From Vibrio europaeus (GTDB taxonomy: Bacteria > Pseudomonadota > Gammaproteobacteria > Enterobacterales > Vibrionaceae): a DNA stretch of 64,000 nt. The translations under genes and the position numbers were made by a program. Below the pieces are notes generated by a model. That model was not told the origin of the DNA and did not search any database. It was given only the letters and a program-made list of their open reading frames with translations. The stretch spans positions 930,001-994,000 of the forward strand of contig NZ_LUAX01000007.1 of assembly GCF_001695575.1 (NCBI RefSeq), read 5' to 3'. Shown piece after piece: positions 44,330 to 53,590 of the stretch. The first letter of the stretch is position 1. Each line of letters starts with the position of its first letter.

Positions 44330-44790
44330 TGTTGACTCCTGATTTTCATTTCTTTTAATTTTTCTTCGGATGGTACGTAAACATTCAATTGGCAGCTCGC
44401 CACAGTTTGCTGTTCGAATTCGATACGTGCAGTGAACACAGCCATGCCGTTATCTTCCATCACTTTCTCGGCGTATACATCGAGTATTTGACCTTGATTG
44501 AAATGGTCACAATGAGATGTGTAACGGCGACTACCAAGAAGAAAACCTATTGGCGGTTCTTGGCCTTTTTGCATGGCATGGTAACCAGACCAGGCAGCGA
44601 CTGATTGAGCCATAAACTCAATACCGACGTATGCAGGAATGGTTTGTGACTCGGCATTGAAAAACGGATTCTTATCACCAATATCCACTTGGCAGTGAAT
44701 GGTGTCTTGTTGAATGTCTAGCGCACGATCAATAAGTATCATGGGCTCATCATGGGGCAATAGCTGCCCAACTGAAGGGTAGTTAGTCAT
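44326..44790 (-). CDS. apeP: Aryl-polyene hotdog-fold dehydratase ApeP
   Basis: FabA/FabZ-like hotdog protein (154 aa from ATG 44790, MTNYPSVGQLLPHDEPMILI; an upstream TTG at 44802 would add four residues). LPHDEPMILIDRA near the start is typical. It works with ApeI, the other dehydratase of the cluster; the two are reported to form a complex in a studied APE pathway. It overlaps apeO by 8 bp. Confidence 0.86.
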   Translation of the reverse strand: MTNYPSVGQLLPHDEPMILIDRALDIQQDTIHCQVDIGDKNPFFNAESQTIPAYVGIEFMAQSVAAWSGYHAMQKGQEPPIGFLLGSRRYTSHCDHFNQGQILDVYAEKVMEDNGMAVFTARIEFEQQTVASCQLNVYVPSEEKLKEMKIRSQQ

Positions 44791-45970
44791 GGGTGTAACC
44801 AAAAATTAGACTAATGTTGTTACCACCAAACGCAAAAGAGTTACTTAAAATGGCTTTGCCTTGCAGCTTGGTTTGAGTTTCAACCAGAGAAACCTCAATG
44901 TCTTCTGCTTTGTTTTGACAATGCTGGATCGGTAGTGGTAAATCGTATTTTAAAATGTGCCAAGCAATCGCGGCTTCGGTAGCACTGGCTGCGCCCAAGG
45001 TATGGCCTGTCAAAGGCTTGGTTGAGCTAACAGGCACGTTGTTTGGGAACAATCTATGGATGGCTTTGCTTTCCATGCTGTCGTTGAGTGGGGTCGCTGT
45101 GCCATGTGCATTGACGTAGCCAATATCAGCGGCAGTTAGCCCTGCATCGTCAAGTGCTTTCTGCATTGCTTGCTCAGCACCAATACCTTCAGGGTGAGGT
45201 GCAGAGATATGGTGAGCGTCAGAACTATCACCTGCACCAAGCAAGGCAACCTTTGATGGTGTTTGACCCAGCAGCATTATCGCTGCTGACTCACCGATAT
45301 TGATGCCATCACGATTCTCTGAAAATGGCTGACAAAGATTTTGGGATAAAGCTTCTAAACCGTTAAAGCCATTTAATGTTAGGCGGCAGATCGTATCAAC
45401 GCCTCCAACAATGACGGCATCAACTAACCCACTGCACATTAAGCGCTGAGCAGTAATAAATACTCGCCCACTAGAAGAACAAGCGGTTGAGATGGCATAA
45501 CAAGGTCCGGTAATTCCAAAGTAGGTCGCGACAAAGTCACAGGTATTACCTAACTCTTGTTTACGGTAGTGGTATGAATCGGGAAAGTCGCCACTATCTA
45601 GCTTCTGTTTATAGGCAATTTCGCCATCGGCAATACCAGATGTGCTAGTGCCGATAATCACAGCGATACGAGATGCACCATACTCAGCAATAGCATTTTG
45701 GACCGAACCCTCAATTTGCTTAAGTGCAGAGAGAGCCAATTGGTTATTGCGAGTATCAAATGCGTTTAAGTGCTCAGGAAGTTCGGGCAGCTCAGCTTGC
45801 ACGCGACCGACTATAGTTGAGGTTTTTGTATTGAGTATATGATCATCTCGCACCATGTTTGATGCGCGTTGACCGGACAGGCACTGATGAATCTGAGAGT
45901 CTTCAGATCCCATTGCAGAATGAAAGCCACAGTCTTGAATAAAAATGGGTCTTGAAACGTGTGTCAGCAT
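44783..45970 (-). CDS. apeO: Aryl-polyene ketosynthase ApeO (KS of KS/CLF pair)
   Basis: Ketosynthase (395 aa) with the active Cys in ISTACSSSGRVF and His residues in NAHGTATPLND and LTGHTLGAAS. By order and family this is the catalytic half that pairs with the chain-length factor ApeC, encoded at the far end of the operon, to build the conjugated chain. Complete. Confidence 0.88.
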   Translation of the reverse strand: MLTHVSRPIFIQDCGFHSAMGSEDSQIHQCLSGQRASNMVRDDHILNTKTSTIVGRVQAELPELPEHLNAFDTRNNQLALSALKQIEGSVQNAIAEYGASRIAVIIGTSTSGIADGEIAYKQKLDSGDFPDSYHYRKQELGNTCDFVATYFGITGPCYAISTACSSSGRVFITAQRLMCSGLVDAVIVGGVDTICRLTLNGFNGLEALSQNLCQPFSENRDGINIGESAAIMLLGQTPSKVALLGAGDSSDAHHISAPHPEGIGAEQAMQKALDDAGLTAADIGYVNAHGTATPLNDSMESKAIHRLFPNNVPVSSTKPLTGHTLGAASATEAAIAWHILKYDLPLPIQHCQNKAEDIEVSLVETQTKLQGKAILSNSFAFGGNNISLIFGYTHD

Positions 45971-45991
45971 GATGGCTATCTATGGTGTTGT

Positions 45992-46603
45992 CTAAACTTT
46001 ATTAAATTGAAGCGTTTTAATTTTAATAGTGTAGTTGTCGATTAAGTGATGGAAAACGATATCTCCGCTTAGCCTGTCCTTGTTGCTATATTGGATATCG
46101 ATGACCTTATTACCACTATTATCGAAAATTGCTCGGGTATTATAGTTATCAATTATTTGCCACCTTACCTTATTTAATGGGGCTTCCCAAGCAGAAACAG
46201 GCCAGAGCGTGATCATCAGGTTAAATAGTACCTGCTCAGGAGGAGGTAAGACGCCCCCTAGACCACTTAGTACCTCGGTTGTGATCTTATCATCTTGATA
46301 GTTAAGCGATAATATTCGAGTGCCCCAAGATGAAAAGCCAGCTAAAACCAGTTTGTCGCTACTGACTTGCAACTGAACAGGCAGCTGCTCTGTACGTTTT
46401 TGCTCATTGCTGTTCCACGTCGCTTCAATCAGTTGGCTAGCCGTTAGGGAATAACCTAAGTCGCCTGGCGTCGGTAAACTAACTTGCTCCTGCTGAGTAA
46501 TCTGAACAACGGGTGTGGTTGATTGAGGAGTTAAGCTACAGGCACTTAAAGTTACACCAAGCAATGTGGCTAATAGCGTTTGGGATAGAAAACGTGACTT
46601 CAT
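45992..46603 (-). CDS. apeN: DUF3261 lipoprotein of the aryl-polyene cluster (ApeN position)
   Basis: 203-aa lipoprotein with signal MKSRFLSQTLLATLLGVTLS and lipobox SAC. The DUF3261 body includes LVLAGFSSWGTRILSLNYQDD and a C-terminal beta-rich region. It presumably sits in the outer membrane and helps place the pigment-lipid there. It overlaps the exporter gene by 4 bp. Role inferred from the cluster. Confidence 0.82.
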   Translation of the reverse strand: MKSRFLSQTLLATLLGVTLSACSLTPQSTTPVVQITQQEQVSLPTPGDLGYSLTASQLIEATWNSNEQKRTEQLPVQLQVSSDKLVLAGFSSWGTRILSLNYQDDKITTEVLSGLGGVLPPPEQVLFNLMITLWPVSAWEAPLNKVRWQIIDNYNTRAIFDNSGNKVIDIQYSNKDRLSGDIVFHHLIDNYTIKIKTLQFNKV

Positions 46604-48951
46604 GATGGTTTCCTTTCTTCAATAGCCAAAGGGGACAGCAACCAAGCAACGAAAATACCGCTCAAGACTGTGATACCAAAACTATGAATGGCGTGTGTCT
46701 GGCTCAGTGACAGCAAGCCAAACGAGAGCAATGTTGTCATCGCCGAGAGCGTAATTGCTAGCAATGTACTTTGGCTACGCGCTTTTTCAGCAAAAAACAG
46801 TGTGTAGTCGATGCCAATCCCAATAATGAGAATAAGTGCGAGTAAATTAAACAGATTCAGTGTGGAGCCTACGGCTGAAGCGGTCGCTAAACCTGCAACA
46901 CAGGCAATCAAAGAAGGCACCAAAATCTTGATTGAATGCTTGAAGCCATAACGTTTCACCAGTAGCAGTGCGATTACCGCCAGCGCTGCAATGAGTAGCT
47001 CCATGACTTTAATTCGATAGTCGGCAAATAGCGCTGAGATCTCTTCGGCTTTATTGAGGTAGCTAACATCACTATGCATATTGGCAAATGCCTTAATCTC
47101 TTCTGGTTGTGAGAGCTCATTAAGAATAACGACCCCGGCGACTTTATCTGCGATTTTGCCGATATAGAGAAAGCGCACTGGCTCTGAAACAGTATGCTCA
47201 AGATACTCTTGCAGTGTCACTTTCGATAACGGAGCAGACAAACGAGGTACTTCGGAGAGCTTTAACGTATCGCGGAGAAGAGTATCTTGCTGCTGATACA
47301 AATCTTGAATCAGTTGATAGTTTTGCTCTTGGCGAGTGGTTGAACTCAGGTACTGGCTCAGGCTTTGATAACCTTGGATTTTACCTTCACGTTGCCATTC
47401 CTTTAGCTGTGTGTCTAAAGCTTCAAGCCTTTGCAGCAAAGCTTCATCGTTGGCAGCAGTCACGACTAACATCTGTTGTGATGATTGCAGACCACTCAGT
47501 TGGGTAATGAACTCTTCTTGCTGTTTTAGACTCTCAGGCATGGCTTGAAGCTGTCTGATATCGTCATCATAGTGCAAGTTTGATAAAGGCAAGGTCGCGG
47601 CGATTAAGCAAGTTAAAGGCAGCCCGTACTTAACAACTGGTTTAGTCCACAAGGCGAGCCATGGACGCCATATCCATTGCCCTGGTAGCTTTCTGTCAGC
47701 ACTTGGCTTAACCGCGAGCACAGGATACCAAGCAACGACCGTGGCGTAGGCGGCAATTAAACCTATAGATGAGAACAGAGCCAGTTGCTGTAGCCCCGGG
47801 AAAGGCGCAATCAGCATTCCTAGGTAGCCGATTAAGCTGGTGATTAGGCCCATAGTGATTGCGGTAAAGATATGCTTAAGCCCTTTACGGCTGTCCCATT
47901 TTTGACCCGCGGCCAGGCGCTCGGTTAAGTAGTGGAATGCGTAATCGATGGAGACGCCAATTAAGCTCGCTCCAAATACCAAGCTAAACAGGTGTACGCT
48001 ACCAAATATCCAAGTTGTCAGAGCTAACGCAGATAAAAGGCCTACACCAATAGAAAGAAGCGCAAGTGATAAAGGTGCTGCACTGCGGAAAACACCAACA
48101 ACTAAAATAATGACGCCTAATAGCGAGAATAGACCTATGGTACTGATCTCCGATTTGGCGCTTTCAGTACCAAACTGGGCGTAAAACAGCACGCCAGTAT
48201 GGAAGGTATTGGCACCAAACTTTTCGGCTAACGATCGCTCTATCGAAAGGATATCTGTGACGCCTTGTTGCGCCGTTAAGCTATAAGGGGAGTCATTGAG
48301 TGTCGCACTGACAAGTATGTACTTTTGTCCTTCAAACTCTGTAGTGAGGAAACCTTGGTCAAGGACAAAAGCCGAGCTCAACTGAGTTAATTGAGAAAGG
48401 TAATCTCTAAATAGGAGGAATGGATCGCTCGCGAGCTCTTGGCCCGTTACGCCAGAAAACGGGTTATAGAGTGACTGAAGTACATATTGGATTTGAGCTT
48501 GCGGTTGATTGGCTAACCTATCACGTTGCTCGGCAGTCAGCTGCTGGTAACGGTGGTCAAAATAGTAGGCCGCCCACTGGCTTTGCTGCGCTGCGCTTAC
48601 TTTGCCGACGACCTCGGTAAATAGCCCTGTTTGGGTCAAATCTTGCTCTAATTGACTGGCAGCCGCGAAAGTTTTCTCATCCTTGTCGGCGGTGACAACA
48701 AACACGACTTTGTCACTTAGGTTGCTAGTGACAGATTCAAACGCTTGTTCTGCGACAGGATCTTGCTGGTTAATAGGCAGAAGCTTGAGGATATTGGTTT
48801 CAATCGGTGATTGGGCTGACCAGAGCCACTGCTTCGCGAGCATAGCAATAAACAGTATCACCAAACCTAGCCATGCGAGTGCGATCTTTTTCGTTGTTGT
48901 TGCTTCTGCCGAGTTAGGGAGTTTAGAAGCTGAATTGCGCTTGTTCAGCAT
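46600..48951 (-). CDS. apeM: MMPL/RND-type exporter of the aryl-polyene cluster (ApeM position)
   Basis: 783-aa inner-membrane transporter with twelve predicted helices in two halves and two large periplasmic loops, the MMPL/RND layout. Motifs include GASLIGVSIDYAFHYLTER (about residue 330) and the matching IGIGIDYTLFFAEKA near residue 720, which carry the proton-relay Asp. It likely moves the aryl-polyene lipid out of the inner membrane, handing it to the LolA-like protein encoded just upstream, whose gene overlaps by 29 bp. Confidence 0.88.
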   Translation of the reverse strand: MLNKRNSASKLPNSAEATTTKKIALAWLGLVILFIAMLAKQWLWSAQSPIETNILKLLPINQQDPVAEQAFESVTSNLSDKVVFVVTADKDEKTFAAASQLEQDLTQTGLFTEVVGKVSAAQQSQWAAYYFDHRYQQLTAEQRDRLANQPQAQIQYVLQSLYNPFSGVTGQELASDPFLLFRDYLSQLTQLSSAFVLDQGFLTTEFEGQKYILVSATLNDSPYSLTAQQGVTDILSIERSLAEKFGANTFHTGVLFYAQFGTESAKSEISTIGLFSLLGVIILVVGVFRSAAPLSLALLSIGVGLLSALALTTWIFGSVHLFSLVFGASLIGVSIDYAFHYLTERLAAGQKWDSRKGLKHIFTAITMGLITSLIGYLGMLIAPFPGLQQLALFSSIGLIAAYATVVAWYPVLAVKPSADRKLPGQWIWRPWLALWTKPVVKYGLPLTCLIAATLPLSNLHYDDDIRQLQAMPESLKQQEEFITQLSGLQSSQQMLVVTAANDEALLQRLEALDTQLKEWQREGKIQGYQSLSQYLSSTTRQEQNYQLIQDLYQQQDTLLRDTLKLSEVPRLSAPLSKVTLQEYLEHTVSEPVRFLYIGKIADKVAGVVILNELSQPEEIKAFANMHSDVSYLNKAEEISALFADYRIKVMELLIAALAVIALLLVKRYGFKHSIKILVPSLIACVAGLATASAVGSTLNLFNLLALILIIGIGIDYTLFFAEKARSQSTLLAITLSAMTTLLSFGLLSLSQTHAIHSFGITVLSGIFVAWLLSPLAIEERKPS

Positions 48952-49531
48952 CTGTTAGACTCTCTGGTTGATGAGTTTGATTAGAGAAAAGAATCTCGGT
49001 TTTATCACCACGAATTTCTTTTAAGGTCAGTTGATCAATGTTCTGATTTCCAACTAGGGTAATCGTTTCGAATACCGCGTTCAAAGGCGCTTGCTTTGGC
49101 GTCAGCTTAATCGTCCAGTCGCCGGAGGTTACCTTGAATGCAATGTCGAATTGTTGTTGCAGTGCTTGTGTATCACCATGAAAAACAGACAAAAACACAT
49201 GGCTGAAATAAAAGGCCATTGGGTTGTCTTTTGCAGTGATGGTTTGTGGTTTTTGACTTGCAAAAGTTTGGCGTAGCCTATCTTCAGTCAGAACGAGATT
49301 GACCGGAAAGGGTACGGTTTGTTGCCAAAGTAGCCCTTGCTGTTTGCTTAATGTGAAGTTGCCTTGTGAGCTAAGAGGTTGCTCAAACATTTCGATATGG
49401 CGCAGTTGGGTGAAGTCACCGCGAACAATTTCATGCTGTGCGAGTTGAACTTGCAGCGAGTCAAGATCAGTGACTATGGCCGATGAAAATGGAGAGACGG
49501 CAAGCAGGGCGATTAACAGCCATTTTTTCAT
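48923..49531 (-). CDS. apeL: LolA-like periplasmic carrier of the aryl-polyene cluster (ApeL position)
   Basis: 202-aa exported protein (signal LLIALLAVSPFSSA) of the LolA/outer-membrane lipoprotein carrier fold: an early VRGDFTQLRHIEMFEQPLSS, then a half-barrel pattern. It probably ferries the hydrophobic pigment across the periplasm to the outer membrane. It overlaps apeK by 4 bp and apeM by 29 bp. Confidence 0.85.
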   Translation of the reverse strand: MKKWLLIALLAVSPFSSAIVTDLDSLQVQLAQHEIVRGDFTQLRHIEMFEQPLSSQGNFTLSKQQGLLWQQTVPFPVNLVLTEDRLRQTFASQKPQTITAKDNPMAFYFSHVFLSVFHGDTQALQQQFDIAFKVTSGDWTIKLTPKQAPLNAVFETITLVGNQNIDQLTLKEIRGDKTEILFSNQTHQPESLTDAEQAQFSF

Positions 49532-49977
49532 TCGGCAATTCTCCCGTGCTGGTGCCAGAATTCTACTTTATCAGTCAGTGCCTTAGGTGAAGCAAAACAC
49601 ATCTCTTCCGTTTCCATTGCGACTGCGACTTGCATTGTGTGGCCCTTACACATTCTTTGGCCTGACTTGCCATCATATATGACGTAATCGACGCGCAGTC
49701 GGTTTTCCCACTCGGTGAGTTTCGCGGTTACGCGGATCTCGTGGTTAAATGGAATCGCTTTTACGTACTTAACTTGAGTACCTATGATAGGCCACATATA
49801 GCCAGAGGCATTCATTGCTAGGTAGCCGTACTCAATCTTATCCATCATGACACGACGTGCTTCTTCAAAGTAGCGGAAGTAGTTACCGTGATAGATGACG
49901 CCCATTGGGTCAGCATCCTGAAAAGAGGTGACTAATGTCACCTCAGATTCGAGCGGAAATAGGATCTCTTGCTCCAT
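49528..49977 (-). CDS. apeK: Hotdog thioesterase of the aryl-polyene cluster ApeK
   Basis: 149-aa YbgC/4HBT-type acyl thioesterase with the motif FQDADPMGVIYHGNYFRYFEE (quoted partly: DADPMGVIYHGNYFRYFEE), whose Asp is catalytic. It may release or edit acyl chains in the pathway. Adjacent to the ammonia-lyase gene with one shared base. Confidence 0.85.
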   Translation of the reverse strand: MEQEILFPLESEVTLVTSFQDADPMGVIYHGNYFRYFEEARRVMMDKIEYGYLAMNASGYMWPIIGTQVKYVKAIPFNHEIRVTAKLTEWENRLRVDYVIYDGKSGQRMCKGHTMQVAVAMETEEMCFASPKALTDKVEFWHQHGRIAE

Positions 49978-51533
49978 TATGACTCCGAGTACAAAGACCA
50001 GTGACGCTGTTGAATACGTGAAATAAAGTGGCGCAGATCTTTCTCCAACGGACGATCTTCGGCGACAAATTCAAACTCTCCAAGTACGGCATCGCGAATC
50101 ATTTTTAGATTGTCGCTCATGTGGTGCTCATCGAGCTCATTATGACGTCGACGAATCTCTACCGCTTGAACACTCGCCAAAAGCGAAGCGGCAGCAACTT
50201 GTTCAGTGAGCTCTAATACGCGAATACAATCACGCGCTGCGATTGTGCCCATGCTGACTTTATCTTGGTTATGACATTCCGTTGAGCGAGAGAAAACACT
50301 GGCAGGCATGGTGTGTTTTAGCGCCTCTGCAGTCCAAGCCGAGATGCCAATTTGCACCGCTTTAAAGCCATGGTTAATTGGTTTACGTTCGCCTTCAGCT
50401 CCGGTTAAATTAAATGGCAAGCCGTTATTGAATTTGTAATCCATTAGCTGCGCCATTTGGCGGTCAAGCAAGTCTGCCAAGTTAGCGATACCGGTTTTTA
50501 GCGTATCCATTGCCATCGCAATATGACCGCCATAGAAGTGACCACCATGTAGAACGCGTTCGTTGTCACCATCAATAATTGGGTTGTCGTTGGCGCTGTT
50601 GAGCTCGTTCTCAATCATTGAACGTAGCCAAGGTAGAGAGTCTTGCACTACACCGATAACATGCGGCGCACAGCGCAGTGAGTATCGGTCTTGTAGTCGG
50701 TCACTGTTACGCGGTGGACGATCCGCTTTAAGGTCATCACGCAACCAAGCGGCAACCTGCTGTTGACCCGGGTGAGGTTTAACCGCAAACAGTGCTTCGT
50801 CGAAGTGGAAGTCATTACCATGCATACCGACAGAAACCATAGCGGTAATCTTGGTGCAAAGCTGTGCTAAATATTCGGCACGTTTATAGGCTAGACAAGC
50901 TAATGCGGTCATGACTGATGTGCCGTTCATCAAAGCTAGACCTTCTTTTGGCTTAAGGTGAATAGGCTCAATACCCAGTTCGGCAAACACTTCAGCGGTA
51001 GGGCGCTCTTCACCTTTATAAAGCACATCACGTTCGCCAATTAATGCTGCGGCCAAATAAGAAAGTGGCGTTAGGTCGCCACTGGCACCAACAGATCCTT
51101 CTTGAGGAATACGTGGCGCAATATCTTGGTTGATCAGAGTAACGATTTGGTTAAGTAGCTCATGGGTCACGCCAGACACACCTTGCGCTAACGAACAAAG
51201 ACGCGTTGCGAGTACTGCTCTTGCTTGTTCATGAGAGAGCACTTCACCTAATCCACAGCCGTGGAAGCGAGTTAAATGCAGTGGCAGTTCGTCAACAAGG
51301 TTAGGCGGAATCACAACGGTACATGAGTCGCCGTAGCCAGTTGTAACACCGTAGATGACGCCTTCTTCTCTCAGCAGGCGCTCTAAAAACGCAACACCGC
51401 GATCGATCTTTGCAGTGAATTCTGGTGAATTGTTGAGGCTAGCATTGGCACCTTGGGCAATGGCAACCACGTCTTCTATGGTTAGCGCCTGTGCGCCAAA
51501 CTCAATGGCGTTAGTGTTTTGCTTTGTCATCAT
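49977..51533 (-). CDS. HAL/PAL/TAL-family aromatic amino acid ammonia-lyase in the aryl-polyene cluster
   Basis: 518-aa lyase with the self-cyclising MIO triad ASG in GSVGASGDLTPLSYLAA (about residues 149-165). NDNPIID and the Gln-rich C-terminal helices are also conserved. Such enzymes remove ammonia from His, Phe or Tyr. The substrate-selectivity loop reads RFHGCGLGE, so His at the key position makes plain PAL less likely, but substrate needs alignment. No other hut genes are nearby. It sits between the GT/acyltransferase and thioesterase genes, an extra member relative to the lettered C-R set, and may supply an aryl acid. Overlaps the upstream gene by 23 bp. Confidence 0.88.
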   Translation of the reverse strand: MMTKQNTNAIEFGAQALTIEDVVAIAQGANASLNNSPEFTAKIDRGVAFLERLLREEGVIYGVTTGYGDSCTVVIPPNLVDELPLHLTRFHGCGLGEVLSHEQARAVLATRLCSLAQGVSGVTHELLNQIVTLINQDIAPRIPQEGSVGASGDLTPLSYLAAALIGERDVLYKGEERPTAEVFAELGIEPIHLKPKEGLALMNGTSVMTALACLAYKRAEYLAQLCTKITAMVSVGMHGNDFHFDEALFAVKPHPGQQQVAAWLRDDLKADRPPRNSDRLQDRYSLRCAPHVIGVVQDSLPWLRSMIENELNSANDNPIIDGDNERVLHGGHFYGGHIAMAMDTLKTGIANLADLLDRQMAQLMDYKFNNGLPFNLTGAEGERKPINHGFKAVQIGISAWTAEALKHTMPASVFSRSTECHNQDKVSMGTIAARDCIRVLELTEQVAAASLLASVQAVEIRRRHNELDEHHMSDNLKMIRDAVLGEFEFVAEDRPLEKDLRHFISRIQQRHWSLYSES

Positions 51534-53223
51534 TCTGATTACTTAATGTCCAAAAATTGAAAAAATTATACCACTGCAAGGGTGCTTGTAGGGTGTAGTG
51601 TTGCAGGCGATTAGCATAATCCTGCACCACTTTCTCTAGCGCTTGCTGTCGCTCTTTACGTGGAAGAACGATCTTATCGCTAAACGGTTCGAAATAGACG
51701 TCAAAGTGAGGCTTCTCACTTGAATCATCTCTTAAGCCAAATAACAGGTAAACAGGCGCTTTGAGCACAGAAGCTAGCATAAACGGCCCTTGCGGAAAGG
51801 GAGCTGGTTTACCTAAAAATTCTGCCCACACAGAGCGACTTTCTTTGCTGGTGGAGGTGCGGTCACCGACAATCACTACCCACTCACCTTGCTCGATTTT
51901 TTGCTGGAGTAAAATCGCCGTATCAGGCCCCATTGAGCTGACCTGTATCAGATTTAACTCAGAACTTGGGTTGACGGCCTTCATCACGGTGTTGAAACGC
52001 TCAGCATGTTCGGTAAAGACCAGAGCGTTAATTTTGACGTGTGAATGGCGGCGGCCTAGTGCACGGCAAAGCTCGATATTACCTAAGTGCGAACCAAGAA
52101 TAAGTACCCCTTGGTTATTGTCGACCATCTCTTGGAAATGTTCTTGACCGTGAATGGTTAGGTTATCGACATTGAAGTCACCTTTCCAAGCGGCCAGTTT
52201 ATCCAGCATGGTATGACCAAACGAGAGTAAATGCTGATAGCTATTTAATCCGCTAGGAAGAGAAACCGAGCGTTGCTGAGCGTAACTTTTCAGCTGTTTG
52301 AGATAGATCTCAGAAGCTTGTTTCGCCTCTTTGCCAGTCAGGTGATAGTAACGCATGACAACTTTGAGGATCAGGTTAAACACCTTCCGCCCCAATAAAC
52401 TGTAGATCGCGAGCAGAAGTTTGATACCAAAGATGGTGCCTTGCTCTTGTCGTTTAGACCAGTGCGCGTCTTTATTGGCCGCGCTCTTACGACGGTTACG
52501 CGCCAGTAGACGAGGGATTCTTGGCAACATGGCGAAGAAAAGTCGAGTGTGCATCCAACTGATTTTAACGTTATCCCACAGAGCGTCGAAGTGTGAGATT
52601 CCGCCGTCAGGGTAGATAACGCGAGTTTCAACAAAATCAATGTCGACGCCTTCCCAATACATACGCACAAGAATTTCGATATCGAAATCCATTCGTGTGC
52701 CGATGTCGTACTTATCGAGCACGTCTACGGTTTTGGCAACTGGATAGGCTCGAAAGCCACACATACTGTCTTTGATGGCAAAAGACAGTGTCTCTATCCA
52801 GACCCAAACGTGGGTCGCGTATCGACCGTATAAGCGCGATTTTGGCACGCTCTCATCGTAGATGGGCTGACCAGAAATGAGGTGATTGGGGTTTTGCTGT
52901 GAAGATGCCAGTAGATTAGGCAGCGCTTCTACGTCGTGCTGCCCATCGGCATCAATCTGTACCACATGACTGTAGCCAAGCGCTTTCGCTTTGCGAATAC
53001 CCGCCATGACTGCGCCACCTTTACCCGAATTCTCAGACAGCGTGACCAGAGTAATACTGTCTTTCTCGGCTATCTGTTGAAGTGCGTGTTTAGTTTCGTT
53101 ATTGCTGCCGTCATCCACCACAATAAAAGGTAATGAAAAAGGTTCGAGCGATGACACCACGGCAGCGATTGTGCTGCCATGGTTATAGCAAGGGATAAGG
53201 AAACAAGGTTGGTAATTTTCCAC
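51511..53223 (-). CDS. apeJ: Glycosyltransferase family 2 / acyltransferase fusion (ApeJ position)
   Basis: 570-aa two-domain protein. The N-terminal GT2 domain (about residues 1-235) has FIVVDDGSNNET and the DxD-like VVQIDADGQHDVEAL. The C-terminal half (about 290-560) is a lipid-A-acyltransferase-like (HtrB/LpxL) domain, with LILGSHLGNIELCRAL giving the catalytic HxxxxE/D pattern. It would add sugar and acyl groups that anchor the polyene to a membrane lipid. The fusion is normal for APE clusters. Confidence 0.86.
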   Translation of the reverse strand: MENYQPCFLIPCYNHGSTIAAVVSSLEPFSLPFIVVDDGSNNETKHALQQIAEKDSITLVTLSENSGKGGAVMAGIRKAKALGYSHVVQIDADGQHDVEALPNLLASSQQNPNHLISGQPIYDESVPKSRLYGRYATHVWVWIETLSFAIKDSMCGFRAYPVAKTVDVLDKYDIGTRMDFDIEILVRMYWEGVDIDFVETRVIYPDGGISHFDALWDNVKISWMHTRLFFAMLPRIPRLLARNRRKSAANKDAHWSKRQEQGTIFGIKLLLAIYSLLGRKVFNLILKVVMRYYHLTGKEAKQASEIYLKQLKSYAQQRSVSLPSGLNSYQHLLSFGHTMLDKLAAWKGDFNVDNLTIHGQEHFQEMVDNNQGVLILGSHLGNIELCRALGRRHSHVKINALVFTEHAERFNTVMKAVNPSSELNLIQVSSMGPDTAILLQQKIEQGEWVVIVGDRTSTSKESRSVWAEFLGKPAPFPQGPFMLASVLKAPVYLLFGLRDDSSEKPHFDVYFEPFSDKIVLPRKERQQALEKVVQDYANRLQHYTLQAPLQWYNFFNFWTLSNQNDDKAKH

Positions 53224-53224
53224 G

Positions 53225-53584
53225 TTACTGACCTAACTTCATTTTACCTGAAGAGTGGACAACCAACCTTTCACCTTGTTGTGAACTGTACTTGAAGGCG
53301 AGTTTTTGCTTTGCCTCATTCCAACTCAGTGCGAGGTTTACTGTCATATCTGGCAAGATGGGCTCTTGGAATTTAATCACTTCCATGCCTTTAAAGATCG
53401 GCGGAGTGTTTAACTGCTCTACGGCGTAATAGAGCGCCCAATCGATTTGGCTGACGCCCGGCAGTAACGGGAAATCAGTAAAGTGACCACGAAAATCCAA
53501 TATGTCAGAATCCACTTTAAACGTTAAAGTCGTTTCTGAATCTATTGTATTTACATCTATTATCGTTGGTTTTCTTTTATCCAT
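53225..53584 (-). CDS. apeI: Aryl-polyene hotdog-fold dehydratase ApeI
   Basis: 119-aa hotdog protein, shorter than FabZ. FRGHFTDFPLLPGVSQIDWAL is the family's HF..FP..PGV active-site helix (quoted partly: HFTDFPLLPGVSQIDWAL), with the His at about residue 35. It is the partner of ApeP. It starts 6 bp after the ligase gene and ends 1 bp before the GT/acyltransferase start. Confidence 0.85.
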   Translation of the reverse strand: MDKRKPTIIDVNTIDSETTLTFKVDSDILDFRGHFTDFPLLPGVSQIDWALYYAVEQLNTPPIFKGMEVIKFQEPILPDMTVNLALSWNEAKQKLAFKYSSQQGERLVVHSSGKMKLGQ

Positions 53585-53590
53585 GTTCTT

